Assembly: GCA_006937955.1 (NCBI GenBank)
Contig: SSNP01000043.1
Location: 3,202,216-3,266,215, forward strand
Length of the DNA stretch: 64,000 nt
From: Pachypanchax playfairii
Lineage: Eukaryota > Chordata > Actinopteri > Cyprinodontiformes > Aplocheilidae
Reading direction: 5' to 3'
The stretch's first letter is position 1. Each line of letters starts with the position of its first letter. The notes under the pieces were generated by a model. The model had not been told where the DNA came from. It saw only the letters and a list, made by a program, of their open reading frames with translations, and did not search any database. Shown piece after piece: positions 21,814 to 34,920 of the stretch. A program made the position numbers and the translations under genes.

Positions 21814-24800
21814 GACACATACCATCATACATCAAGCCATGCATTTATGCCAAGCAATTGAATTCTTATTGGATATGAATCTGGGCAGTGACAAATGAGA
21901 GCCTCTGTCTGTATCGTTGCTTTATAAACTGACATGCATCTCTTGTGACTGATACCTTTAATTAGTGCGACACTCGGAGAGATCCGAAGCTCTGCCTTTC
22001 ACCTCTTAGAGCCAAGAGACACTCCATGAATAGAGTCACAGATAAAGACTGTCTTACAGCAGACTTAACTGGAGCTGTAAGACACTTACAAACCTTCTTT
22101 TTTAGGATAATTAAGAAAAAAACAAGGTCTAAATATATAACTCATGAAATCAACACATCCATCATTTTCAATTGGATTTTTCAGGCCTATTAAAAAGAAC
22201 AAATATTTGTTAATAATTAATATCAAAATTAATTTTGACTTTATTGAACTTTGTTTGTTTGTTTGTTTGGTGAAAGGAAAGAAATCAACAAGGATGTGGG
22301 GTTTTTAGGTGTCTAAACACAAATGGGGAAAGAAAGAGAGAGAGAGAAGAGTTGGAGACAAGTCAAGATGAAAGTCAAATTAAAAGCAGGAGTAATTAAA
22401 ACCAGCTCTCTTCAATTATCTTATGATGTTATTTACTTACCCATGATGAAAAAATAGCTCTGAACGAACACATGAGCAGGAGTGCTTGTGGACCGGCGTT
22501 GAGAAATGCGTGTCTGGTGTGAACAGACGAGTAGCGCACAGCTCCGCTTCGTGGCGCTTCGCAGTCAGTGAGAACAAGGCGTTACACTGTGACATCATGT
22601 TATCCAATGTAATAAATAAAACACATTCCTGTTATTGGACAGATGTGTTCAAACCTCTTTTTTTTCACCTGCTGGTTGTTTGAGACACACAACACGTTGA
22701 AAAATATGTATTTTGAATTCACTGGCTTCCAAAAAGATAACAGTAACAGCTCTGTTGTGAGGGATGTACACCCAAAGGTGTCACAACAACACACACTGTT
22801 AGCTTGCAATACAACGGTCTTGGGTTCAACTCCCATAAACAAGGTTTTTTTCTGGTACTTTATTGATTCTTAATAGTTGTTTAGAGTGTGAATGACTGTT
22901 TGTCTCTTTGTGGCCTTCTGAGGCCTGAAGATAGACAACCAACATCTCGTAACCATGAATACGAACAAGCTGTAGAGGATTAATGGATGAATTACACTGT
23001 ACACTATGAACACACTAAAATATAAAGCAGGTTTTCACCTCTTGGTTTACTTACAAACTAATTCCACAAGCTGTAAAATGTAAATAAAAACAAACAGCAA
23101 GTATTTGTAAATCTCATAAACTCACATTTTATCCCCAGTTGAACATTAAGGACATATCAGATGTTTAAAAGTGAAATATTTTATCATTTGATGGTAGCCA
23201 CACATAGTAGTTTTCCCCCATCTTTTTTCAATGTCCTTTAACTTATGTTTTATATTACTTATACTTTTTCTGTCTGTTTGTCTATTTGGTAAAACCTTCT
23301 GTTTATGACAAAATATAAATACACACCTGGACAGCACTGTGATTGTTGTGGGTCTACAGAAACAGACAGGAAACGCAGTTACCTTCATCTTATCTAAACT
23401 GAAGCTGTCAGCGTGGGATCCCCCCCCTCCACACACACACACACGTCTCTCCTACGTACATGCCCTCCTGTTTTAGCATTGTGATATATAAGCCAAAGAG
23501 CTGTTCTTCAAATAGCAGGAGGAAAAGAGAGTGAAAAGGAGAAAGATCAAGTGGGGTCAGAATTTAAATGGAAGAGTGGCAAGTTTTGGAAAGATCCCAG
23601 TTTATCTCACTTGGCTCTGATCTTCCTCTTCCTGCAAGGTTTTTATCTTCAACCTCTTCAGTCTATATCTCATTCTTCTTCTTTGTCTCACCTCCCATCT
23701 CTAATATTCCTCTCTAGTCCTTCATGTCTCTTCTGTCTTTTTTTTTTTTTGACACCTTTTCTGTAACAGACGAGGATAAACACCCAAACACTCCACTCAT
23801 TTACACAGACCTTCGCGGGGCCGAGCGCAGCCTGACATTTCGTCTCACAGTTCAGTGCTTGCTATTCCCAAAGGGATCTATTAACTTATGATACGCAGCG
23901 AGCCAAGAATGAGGAAGGGCCAGGCTTCTGAGTGGATTTGTTAATCAATAATAAACGGAAACATTAAAACCAATGCATTCTTACATTGATACTGAACAGC
24001 GCCTGGGAGTCATCCAGCATTCATGATTCCCAGAGATATTGATCATGTTTCACTGTAGGTGGACCTTTGGTTTTATTATTATCACAATAGTGAGTTTGGT
24101 GTTATACTTATAGGAAGTTAACTCTATAAGAAGCTGGACAATGTAGACTTTTATTTGACAAATCAACAGAAATAACAAAATCTTCCTTCATTTGCAATAA
24201 TTGTCTTTTTAGAACACAACAACACAGATTTTTGTTTTTCTTTTTGCAAATTATTTCATTCCTAAATGTTCCTGGAGTTCAGAAAAGAACTATGCATATC
24301 AGTATGCAACTTTGCAACATTATGGCACACGCTAAACTGCTTTTACTTTGGCAATCATTTTACAAAATCTACTCTTTTCACTTTCTTTCTGCATGAGTTA
24401 TTCTCATACCTTAAAACGCCCCCAGAGATACCAAACATCCAGCTTTACTGGGACTTACAAAGAGAGAGGCAAAAAAAGCAATCACTGATAAAATGATGTG
24501 CAACACAAGGAAATAGCTCTGTAATTTGAAGCATGGAGAAACTTTTTATAAAGTAGTTGTATTTTATTGCTACTTGGTACATAACACACGTGGCAAAAAG
24601 CAGAAAAAAGATAGAGGATGCAAGTCACAAAATGTTTTAAATTCAAGTTTTAGTTTTTTTAAGCAAAATATGAAAAGAACAGTTTAAATTCTTTGTAAGT
24701 TTGTGAAAAAGTTATGAACAATTTATACCTCACTTGTTAAAGTTGAACAAGGTTGAACAATCTTTGAACAACCTCAGTTTGGAGAAATGGAGATTAGCTC

Positions 24801-25189
24801 TGACCAGATTGAAATGCTAACGGCTAATGCTAACGGTTGTTCTGAAGTCAATTCCTGCCACATTAAAATAATTCCAATCTTTCAAATAACTTTCTTATAC
24901 TACAAATTCCCTCAGTTTCACAGTACAAGGATATTTCGGCTAAAATTAACAGGATAGTGTTACATGCAAGACTGGAAGCGTGAAACATGCTAATTTATTT
25001 TTTAAAAAATTCTGTGTAAGTTAAATTAATAGTCTAACTCTTGTAGATATCTCTACTAGTTAGTGTAGCAAGTGACAAATTGGCATCTTAAACATGTCAT
25101 GTTTAAAAACAAACTTTACTGTTGTTCATTCAAATATTTGTTAATGAACCCTTTGTTGCCGTCAGTTTCAAATTACATGAGTACAAAGC

Positions 25190-25345
25190 TTTAACGCCTG
25201 AAACGCTTGAAAAGCTTTGAAAGTTGATGCCGCTAACGCTCACAAAGTGACGCAGAGACTCTGACGCTCCTCTGACGGACTCCAACATAGACTTTACATG
25301 TAAACTTGATGTTTCAGACGTTGATGGTTGGGCCGGTGTGAACGC
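25190..25345. repeat. Probable Harbinger-type MITE fragment
   Basis: Motifs 'aacgcctgaaacgcttg', 'gacgctcctctgacggactc' and 'ggccggtgtgaacgcat' are typical of fish Harbinger MITEs that read GTGTGAACGC near their ends. No paired TIR or TSD was found, so this is tentative. Confidence 0.3.
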
Positions 25346-26804
25346 ATCGTGAGGAACACATGAGGAGAACAGGAAGTGAAGACGATACCAAAATAAACCA
25401 GCACAGGAAGTGCAAGCTGAGACAAAATAAAAGCTGATTAGAAAGACAGGGGATGACATGACACAAGACCAAACAAGAAACAAAAAGGAACCGGGGGGTG
25501 GGGGAATACAATCACAAAATCACAGATACCATCTGGATTAAACTTCAAGAAATAATTAGAACACAAACACACCCCAAAACCTAACAGAAATACGATATCT
25601 TGTTTGAAAATAGCACATGCTAATCCTTAAGTACTACAGCTAGCTAGCTCTGCAGCTAATTTCTTCCACAAATAACCATAAAAATAATTTAAAGTTATTC
25701 TAATGTTTGCATGAACTGCTATGACATATTTAAAATTTGAGTTCTTTTAAGACAGCATTAGTCCACTTTATTAGTATAGCCTAAAAGCTAACTAGCTGTT
25801 AGCTTGCCAATCTCATCAAACCACAGTGATTACTGACAGAAGGCAAAGCGTATCTAATACAGTCATGTGTCAGTTTGTTGATCTGGCTCATTGAAGTTTG
25901 CTTGTAAATGTAAGAAATGCTTCATTCAGTCACCTGCATGTATTTTCTAAAAGGTTTCTTCAGCGTTTACCACCAGATGGGTCCGTTAAAACGATCCATC
26001 TGGCCTCACAGGTTAGCAGATGAATACAAACTGAAATTTTTTAAAATCACACAAAACACAAAACTATTTGAGTTGTGTTTATGTTACACAAAAAATAACA
26101 GCTCTTGAGTCAGTGCTTGGCTTGACAGAACAAAATGACTCGCCCTCTCAAAAAACATGAAGGACAATGACCAGTGGCGTCTTTGGATGCAAATGGTTTA
26201 CTCTAAGGTCACAATGGAAGACCATGTTTGTAACACTGACACAATGTGACAAGAAAACTGATAGTTTTTATTTATTTTCTGGCATTTATGCAAATATGTC
26301 AACCTAAATGTTACTGACATGGAGTTTATGGAAAGAAATTCTGTGTTTTAAACTCTAACTAAATAGATTTTAATACTCAATTTCAAAAAGGACATAAAGT
26401 GTAAAACTCTGGTTTCCTGAATGACGAGTCAAATAAATAATTACAAACCTAAATTTTCCTGATATGGACTTCTTTGCTTATTAGAATAAAAAAAACACTA
26501 ATTCATGTCTCATACTCAATGGTATTTTTAGTTTATATACTGTTCATTATCATAAACTTTTAAAATTTGTACCATTTATTGCTACCAGATTGTATCAATT
26601 CTCAAAAAGGCAAAGTGTCATGCAAAATAAGATATGAAATAGTATTTTTTATCTTATTCTAAAGTTCAGCTCTAACTTTCTTATCACAGAAAAGAATTTG
26701 AACTATATCTTTAAGAGGGTTTAAAACAGAGAAAATGCATTTTCTACAGAAAACATCAACAATTCATGTCTGGTATTTAGGGTCAACCTTTCTAAATAAA
26801 TAAT

Positions 26805-26838
26805 CCCCCCCCCCCCCCCCCCCAAAAAAAAAAAAAAA
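26805..26838. repeat. Poly-C followed by poly-A tract
   Basis: Nineteen C directly followed by fifteen A. Such runs are prone to sequencing and slippage error, so their lengths are unreliable. Confidence 0.9.
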
Positions 26839-29164
26839 CATTCCATCAAGTGTAATCAGTTTACCTCACCATTTTACTATTGTACTTAAGTAAAAAGAAA
26901 AAACAACAAAAAGAACAACTCAAAAAGAGCTGAGAGGCAGTTTTCCCCACTGATAATAACTGCTGTAAAATACTGTGCAGTCAAAGTGTCCTTCATCTGT
27001 TGTTTGAAGCTTGTGGATTCAAGTTCCCCTTGTGATGTTCTTTTTGTTCTTTGATAAGCACATTCTCAACTAGCAGTTCTTTAGTTTGAAAGAAAAGAAA
27101 CACATATTTCCAGTTAAATGTAGCCGACATAGTGAGGGAAGGCTGAATGCTGACCTTAAAAACATTATTATATGTAAAGGATGCAGCGGTTTATTAAACT
27201 ACAATTTCTATCCATACAGGAAAAATCTATTGCACTAGATCTATGTGCATGTTCATCTTAAGTTATGTATCGTTTGTGTTTTATTGAAAGATTATTTCAC
27301 CAAGGAGTGGTTTGTTTGCCACAGGCTTCTTTGTGATTAAGCGTTACATTCCTTAACTTCAGTTATATTAACAGAACTAGTACATTTTATTAGCTATAAA
27401 CGCAATATTTCTCTAAACTACATGTAGGTTCAAATAAAAAATCTATCAGTTTATTTCGCGGATAAGCTACAGTATGTAAATGATAACATATGGAAAGAAA
27501 ATGTTTTTTTCACAGAATAAATAGAAAATTCAGACAACTTGATTAAGACTAGTGACTCACAGCTAGTTGGAGGTTATAAAATAGCAAATAAATAGCATTT
27601 TCAGTTGGAATCACATTGAATTGTTAATTTAAACAGTTTTCCGTATGTTGAACTGCTAAGACGTTTTCACAACCCTGATACAAATTTTGTGCTAAATCTC
27701 TTGTTGTGATGTGATTACAAGTGATCTTGATTAATTGTAAAAAGGCGGCCTGCTCCTGAGTCTTTGCTTCAAGTGGAGGAGTTTGTTCACAAGTAATGGC
27801 AGTTCATGAGAGATGGACCGATGGATTGGGGCTTCGTCCTTAGTGATGAGGATGCTTTAGTCTGTCATAGTGTGAAGAAGGAGCTGAGCTGAAAGACAAA
27901 GCTCTTAATTCTCTTTTTTGTCTCCAATCTGTCTCAAATTAGTGTTAAAGTTCTCCAACATTTCTCACACTTTCTGTCTCACAAACAAAACTAAGTCAGG
28001 TTCCACCAGGGTTTCAGACGTCCGCGATGACTCTGACGATCATGAAAGAAAATTTGTTCTTTTTTTCTCCAAACATATTTAAACTTCCAGCAACCTGAGA
28101 ATTTTTGAAAACTCATTCACGAATGCCAGTCAATAAGAATTAAGGGATACTGTGCCAAGACTTGCTAAAGGTTACACAAATACATATTTTATTTTAACTA
28201 CTTGCAGGATTTTGCCAGAGTCTTGGAATTTGAGATTAGGAATTCATCATTCATAATATATTTGACACAGATAAAGACTTTTTGAAGCCCAATAAAGTAT
28301 TTTCAAATATTTCACTAACTAACCAATGAAAAGGAACAAATTGAACTCAAAACATGACAACAACTTAAAATAATAATATTTCTTGTAAAAAAAAAACAAA
28401 AAAACAACCCTTTATCACAAGTCTAATGTATTTGAACAGCACATCCGTTGGTTGTACACTATAAGGCACTTATTTAAATGTCAAGCCAAAATGGCTCAGT
28501 AAAAGTAAAAACAGCAGAAACTTAAACTTAGTAACTTATTATAAATAAAACACTGTAAACAATTAGTGAGTAAGTCATTCAGGATTTCTACAACCTCTTT
28601 TTTGAGTCTTATTCTAACCCCTCCCCCTCCAAAACCATCATAATGCACAATCAGCTCTTTGATCTCCAAATATTTGTATGGTAATGTCTGTTTCTGTGTG
28701 CTGCTCTAATTACAGCTGGGTCGTGTGACACGAGCCAGCTAACAACCCATTGAGTGCTCTCAGTGGGCAAAGAAACGAGGAAAAACAAACCATAAACTCT
28801 GCTGCTTAGTGGGAAAATGTTTGGAGTTTTCCCCACAGACAGCCTGCTGGTGTAAAACAAAGACCTGCCTGGCTGGATTCAACCGAATTGCCTCAAGCTG
28901 ACCTACAAATTGGGGGAAAAAATAATAATGTAAGTTAATTTATTACCCGACAGCTTTTATTCTATTAGAATATGTCCACAGGGCAAAAATTTAACAACGC
29001 TTCTTATTTGATATGCACTAATAAAGGTCTTGACATACTACTCAATGGCCAAGTGCACAAGTTATTTTGACCCTTCCAATGGATGTTTATATTTTTTGGG
29101 GGGGTCAGCTGGACCACGGTGTTTGACTCAGGTTTGCAGTTGTCACTACAGCAAAGTGGGTTGT

Positions 29165-29915
29165 GATTCAACAAGTTAAAAAATACTCTGATGACTCTGC
29201 AGTTGTTGGTGGATCAGAGATGGAGCAGAGAGTACAGAGACCTGGCGGACCGCTTTGTGTCCTGGTGTGGGAACAATCGTCTCATCTTGAATGTGAACAA
29301 GACAAAGGAGATGATTGTGGATTTTAGGAAAAGCAGCAACATGCTAAAACCCATTTCCATCATGGAGAAGAAGTGGAGGTGGTGGAGGAGTATAAATACC
29401 TGGGTGTTCACCTGGACAACAGAATGAACTGGAGACACATGATGATGTTTTTAGGAAGGGACAGAGGAGACTGGACTTCCTCAGGAAGTTTAGATCCTTC
29501 AACGTTTGCAGCAAGATGTTGAAGATCTTTTATAAGTCTGTTGTAGAGAGTGTGATTACGTCTGCAGTCACCTGTTGGGGGCGGAGCATCAGAGCAAGTG
29601 ACATAAAGAGGTTGAACAGATTGATTAGGAGGGCTGGTTCTGTTCTGGTACTGATCTGGAGTCTCTGAGTTGATTGTCCAAAAGAGGATGAAGAACATGA
29701 TGGAAATCCCTCATCATCCTCTTCACAACACAATAACTCAACGACAGAGTGTCTTCAGTCAGAAGCTTCTTTAGATCCGCTGCAGCACAGACCGCTACAG
29801 GAGAACCTTCCTGTCCACAGCTAGAACCCTCTACAATGATTCCCTGAAGAAGAACTGAGCTGCAACAACATTTAATTTCGCATTGGAGATTAATAAAGTA
29901 TTTTTGAAGGTGAAT
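29165..29915 (+). pseudogene. LINE reverse-transcriptase C-terminal relic (L2/CR1/Rex group)
   Basis: This is the end of a non-LTR retrotransposon ORF2. One frame at 29191-29366 gives the conserved thumb-region motif WCGNNRLILNVNKTKE with the following VDFRKS. After a frameshift near 29366 the next frame continues with EVVEEYKYLGVHLDN. Further frame changes and stops follow through 'tgttgggggcggagcatcag'. The 3' end carries GGAGATTAATAAAGTA, the usual short LINE tail of this group. The upstream part of RT and the endonuclease are missing, so the copy is 5'-truncated and dead. Confidence 0.8.
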
Positions 29916-31025
29916 TTTGATAACTGTCTATTCAAAACACAAGAAGAACATCCAGGAACTTTCAATGCACTTGTCCCTCTCGTTCCTGAGGTCCTCTGTT
30001 CACTGTAGGAGGTTTAGTGGGGACATGTTTATGAATCAACCAGTGTAAGAAATGACTTGATGTTAGTATTCTATATTTGAATGAGTCAAGTGTGTGTTTT
30101 TTATTTTATTTAGTGTGTCAATGTTTCTTGTAGATCTTATGACAACTTGCTTTCCTCATGACTCACAAACTAGAAACATCAGTGCAGTTCTGGATGGAAG
30201 ATGCAATGGTCTGTCAGGAGCCCAAAAACTCACACACCTTTTATAATCACACACCATTTGTGTCAAGTTGTGTTTCAGGCCAAAATCACTGGGGTGTGTC
30301 AACTTTTCAACAGGGTAATTTTGGTATTTTCTATTGTTATGGTGATTTGAAAAGTGCATGCATATTTTTTTTCCCACAATAAATGGCTTCACAACATCAC
30401 TGACCATGAGTGAAAAAAATAAATGTTTTCATTCAAACTCTTTGAGAAATGGCCAAAAAAATCAATCCACCATGTTGTGTAAACGTATTGACACAACTTT
30501 TGAAGGTGAGTTACTGATAATTGATTATGTTAAGCAAATGACACGAGCTTTTTTTGTAGACAAAACAACAAACAGTGTAAACAGAAGATGTTCACTTTGT
30601 TCATCTAATGACGTCACACACTACTTGGGGAAAAATGTGTGATGCCACGTTCAACCACGTAGATGGGGGTAAATTTAAAACATGTTTAATAGTGAAATAT
30701 CACAATTTATTGTGTAAATGTGCGATTAAGGTTCCCTAAAGCATAAGATACACGCTAAGCCACCAGAAAATGACTTAAACTTTCCAAAATTTCCTTCATT
30801 TATCCTCTCAAACTAGCATGGCTTCCCACAAGGCCTTTAGGCTATTGTATTTTTATTTACTTTTTCCTCCATGATAAAATATCCATGCTTTTCACCACAG
30901 GCCCACTGGCCTTGAGAGTGGATGAAATTAGAAATCTATAATTCTGTTCAAACTCCAGAAAGTGTGCCCAGCAGAGTAAATGTTTGGCAAGTATAAAAAA
31001 AAACACAGACCACATGCATGGGCTG

Positions 31026-31028
<3 letters not shown>

Positions 31029-31061
<33 letters not shown>
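31029..31061. repeat. (AC)n microsatellite
   Basis: About sixteen uninterrupted AC units. Confidence 0.95.
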
Positions 31062-31063
<2 letters not shown>

Positions 31064-32891
31064 GAGAGGACAAGTAAGATTAGTCAGAAAGGGTAAAAAA
31101 AAAAAGAGATTTGATTTTTCATAAACGCCTCATCAGATCAAACCGCTCGTGGCGCAGTAAATTCAGCTGGAACACTTTGAATAATACGTGCGCAGGAATA
31201 TATTGCTTTTTATTTTTAAATTGATATGAAAAAGGCGAGTGGCAAAACAGAGAGCAAGCAGATGAAAACACAGCCGAACATAACAAGCTGGAATAAACTC
31301 CAACCACCAACAGTTTGACAAGTTCCTGGCAAGAGGCCTGGAGACGAGTTCAAGGCTCCATCCTCCAACATATCTGACACATTTTTCTGATATAATTGCT
31401 TATGGTGGAAACTATGTGAAGCCCCTCCACATCATAAACTTCCTTTCTTTTTTTTTTTTCAATCTCCACAAGCCTCCTCTGTTGCTGATAAAGTCACTTC
31501 AAAAATCCAACTTAGTGGAATGTTATTGAATTTTTGACAGAGGTGGAGGGCGAGCTGGAAAAGATATTGCTCAAGAGTTTTGGTTCTTGTCTTTTTTTCT
31601 TCTTCTTCCACAAACACTCAGACCAATATTATCAGATATTAAACATGGTAAGAAATTACTCTCTTTGAAGGGCAATAGAAGAAGAATGAGCAAAGTCGGG
31701 AAAACACGAGCTCTATTACCTTTGATGTTGACAGAAAAAAAGTCATATATATATATCAAAAATGGCTCCAGCCATGAAGCAATTTAACCTGATTCAGACA
31801 AACGCTTTACCTTTTTATTCCACGCAGTATGGGACTTTGTACACAGAGACTTCAGATGCTTTATTGCTTGACAGAAGTAAATAGTGTCCCTGTTGTAATG
31901 AAAGTTCTCAGAATACAGATGATGTTCTGGAGTGGTGTTGTCTAAAATCTGATTCCTTTGTGGGTCAGTAAAGGAATCAGTGTCAGTTTTTTACTGTACA
32001 CTCGAGTAGCTGAAACCTGTGTATAAAGAAAACCACCATTTGAGTGGCGGGCTAGTTGTACAGTACAATGTGTCCGCTGCAGAGCAGCAGCGACTCTTGA
32101 ATTAAAGGTCAGACCTGCGTAAACACATTTACAGCCTTCTTTTTAAAAGGCGGACTCATTCTGCAACAGCTGACTGACAGATACACACAATTCTGTATTT
32201 AACACATGGTATTTCTCATTTATTCCGTTGGATTTTTCCCTTTTACTTTCAACAGTTACTACAGTTTTATGTCAAACATCCTGAAACACGTCACTGACCA
32301 ATGTCATGACTGGTATTACCGCTGTAGCTGTAAAGGTGATAAAGAGGGTTTTGTAGAAAATTTAGATCTCAAATTTACTTTAAAATCATTTTATTGACTT
32401 GTAGCAGTCTTGTACTTATGGTTTCCAAAAGAAAAAGCTATAATGTTCATAAATTATAGACCTGGTGGGGTTTGAAATAAAGTAGCCAATAGATAACAAA
32501 ATCTTTCAGCTTTGTTAGTGTAAAAGGCTGAAAAATATTGTCTGTATTGTTGTATAAGCAAAGATTACTGCTATAAATATTATATAAATACATATCCGAA
32601 AGTACTAAAATATTTGTTGGGTTTGACATTGTGTGTCAGTATAAGTCTTCAGGTTTGTATAACATATACACTCCTTGAGAGGAATGTAACATAAAAAAAG
32701 TTACTCACCATTCTGTGGATATAAAAATAGAAACAGGTCACTTTGAGAAATTATTGGAGGAATGCCACATGATCATCTCTACATAATTTTACCATTGTTG
32801 AGTTTTATTGAAAGCAGTAATTTGAGATATTTAACAGTTTTTTTCGATCATTTTGCAACAATTTTCACAACCTTGATGTCATTTTTCACAA

Positions 32892-32892
<1 letters not shown>

Positions 32893-32952
<60 letters not shown>

Positions 32953-32983
32953 CAGATAGATGTGCCTGAATCTATCTATCTCT
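32893..32983. repeat. GATA tetranucleotide microsatellite with an inverted TATC end
   Basis: About sixteen TAGA/GATA units with one GACA interruption are followed after 13 bases by 'tctatctatctctc' on the same strand, which is the reverse complement. The two could fold into a hairpin. Confidence 0.9.
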
Positions 32984-34844
32984 CAATGAAAATAGGTTCA
33001 AGATTATACAGTATAAAGTTAAACATTCAACAACTCCAATTTTTTATTTTTTTTATATATTTATTACAGCTGAGCTATGAAGTTTCTGCTTAACTTTGAC
33101 TTCAACAATGAAAGAATAACAGGTTCCTGTACAACTTTGCTAGCCTAAAATCACAAGTTAATTCTGGACACTTATAACTGAAGTCACTCAAAAAAATCTT
33201 AAATATCCCACTTATAAACTAAATAATATTAGCCACTCTTTGCCTTTTATAATCTACGTTGAAGTTTAAGAATAAATGATAAATGCCTTAGCACTTAGTT
33301 TTCTGTGAAGACCTCCAGTCATAATGAGCTACATCAATGAAAGTAATAAGCCAGCATTCCTCTGTAAGTGATGGTCTCAGCAGTGGGGACTCCAAGCTTT
33401 TTCTATCAGGCAGCTTAATGATCTCATAAACTGGTCATTTATGGCTTAAGTCCACAATTTTCTTAAAATAATGACCATAATGTGAAATTGATTTCAGCTC
33501 TTTTGAAAGGTGCAAATGTCAAACGTCTCAAATTCTCTTAAAAAATCAATTTTTTGTTCAGTGCTTTCCTCAGTGGTTATCTCATTTTTTATTTTATTTT
33601 TAAAGTCCTAGATTAATATTTAGAATATCAACACTTCAATAGTCTGGGCACAAAGTCAATTTATGATTTATAATCAGCTGATCAAAAGACTTGGTTACTG
33701 GAATTCTTTTTCTGTTTTTATCTGATTTGTGGAGGAGCTTTTGAATTATTTAGTTGTGAAAATAGTTATTTTTGCTGATACACAGATATAGTGAAGTATT
33801 GTGTTTCAGTGTCTTCATTTTGAATTGAGCTGACCCACTTGTTTATCAGTCATCATTATTTGACACTTTTTAGAGGTACATTTTGTATTAATTGTCTTAA
33901 GAAAATGACAAATATTCAAAGTCATCACAATAATTCTGGCTTGTGGAAGCAAAAGCTTCAATTTTTGAGCCTGTATGTAGGTCTGAGACTGCCAAGCACA
34001 ACCTCTGTGTAACTGAATGGTCTCCAACAATAAAGCAGGCTGCCACCTCGATTAGCCCTGAAGGCCATCTGCCAAGGCCACACCTGAAAACCAGACCTGA
34101 CAGGCAATCAATAAGAAAGCCTCTAGCTGTGGTGGCCAACCTCTGTGGCATATGTCGTTCTGATGACACCAGTTTATGTGCAGTCTTTCTTCACTAGTCT
34201 GAATAGATACAAAGGAGTATGCTGTTTTTGGCATTTTTGGATAACAATTTTTCACAAATGTTTTTATGAACAACAAACAAAGCACTAGCTTTAGCTCATT
34301 TGGACTTGAGTGTGTAGTTTTATTATCCAGTTGATGAGCACAGTGTTTCTTGGTTGTAAAAAAGGTCATGAAAAATATCATAATTTAGTTTCAGGTACAA
34401 GTAGATTAGAATTTAACTAGTAGAATACTTTAACATTTTGACTTTCAGATATCACATTTTCCTCAATCATGGACTGAGGCTGTAAAGACAATTTGAAGAT
34501 ACCCAGGCTGCTTATTCAACAACTGATGCAAGATGATCCAGATGTTCTATCAAAGCTACGGTCATAAAGAGCCTGCTATTAGCCTTAAAGCAGAAATTGA
34601 GTTTTTTCTCAGAGAGCGTCTCTGAGGCAAAAAAAAAATAAATGTGTTGCACCTTCAACTCCCGCCCCTCTGTTTCCGCAATACCATAGCAGTTTTAATT
34701 TCTTCAACGATTAGACGTTTAAATAACTCATACACGCTGGCCAGCCGTGGGTCTTCAGAATACATGGTCGTGCACACCTGGTTGATTGACAATTTAGCCC
34801 AATCGGCTGGTTCCTTAGATAGAAAAATGTTTTATTATTAATTG

Positions 34845-34920
34845 ATTGATTTTTCTGTGAAGTGCCTTGAAATGACTTTGTCATGAACTGGCGCTTCATA
34901 AATAAATAAACTTGAAACCT
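34845..34920 (+). repeat. Dispersed repeat tail ('gtgccttgaaatgac' type)
   Basis: The blocks 'gtgaagtgccttgaaatgac' and 'ctggcgcttcataaataaat' match a very common teleost repeat 3' end, whose usual form is followed by GAATTGAATT. The family is not assigned. Confidence 0.5.

Larger units (their letters stand above)
20909..29160. other. Gene-free stretch with simple repeats and MITE scraps
   Basis: It contains (TC)n at 21787-21813, (GTTT)n at 22251-22269, (CA)n near 23433-23446 and a C/A homopolymer pair at 26805-26838. Two CpG-bearing scraps at 22490-22600 and 25190-25345 ('ggtgtgaacgca', 'gtctggtgtgaacagac') resemble Harbinger-type MITE pieces. Single-copy-looking islands at 21820-22060, 23800-24060 and 28640-28770 could be conserved non-coding elements. 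No host exon was recognised. Confidence 0.35.

Noticed and set aside
25130..25511. 117-codon minus-strand frame rich in Ser, Cys and Phe
   Set aside because: Overlaps MITE-like sequence, has low-complexity hydrophobic composition and no recognisable signal or domain.
32893..32983. Regular repeat array that could be mistaken for a CRISPR array
   Set aside because: It is a simple GATA microsatellite with no spacers, in a vertebrate genome.
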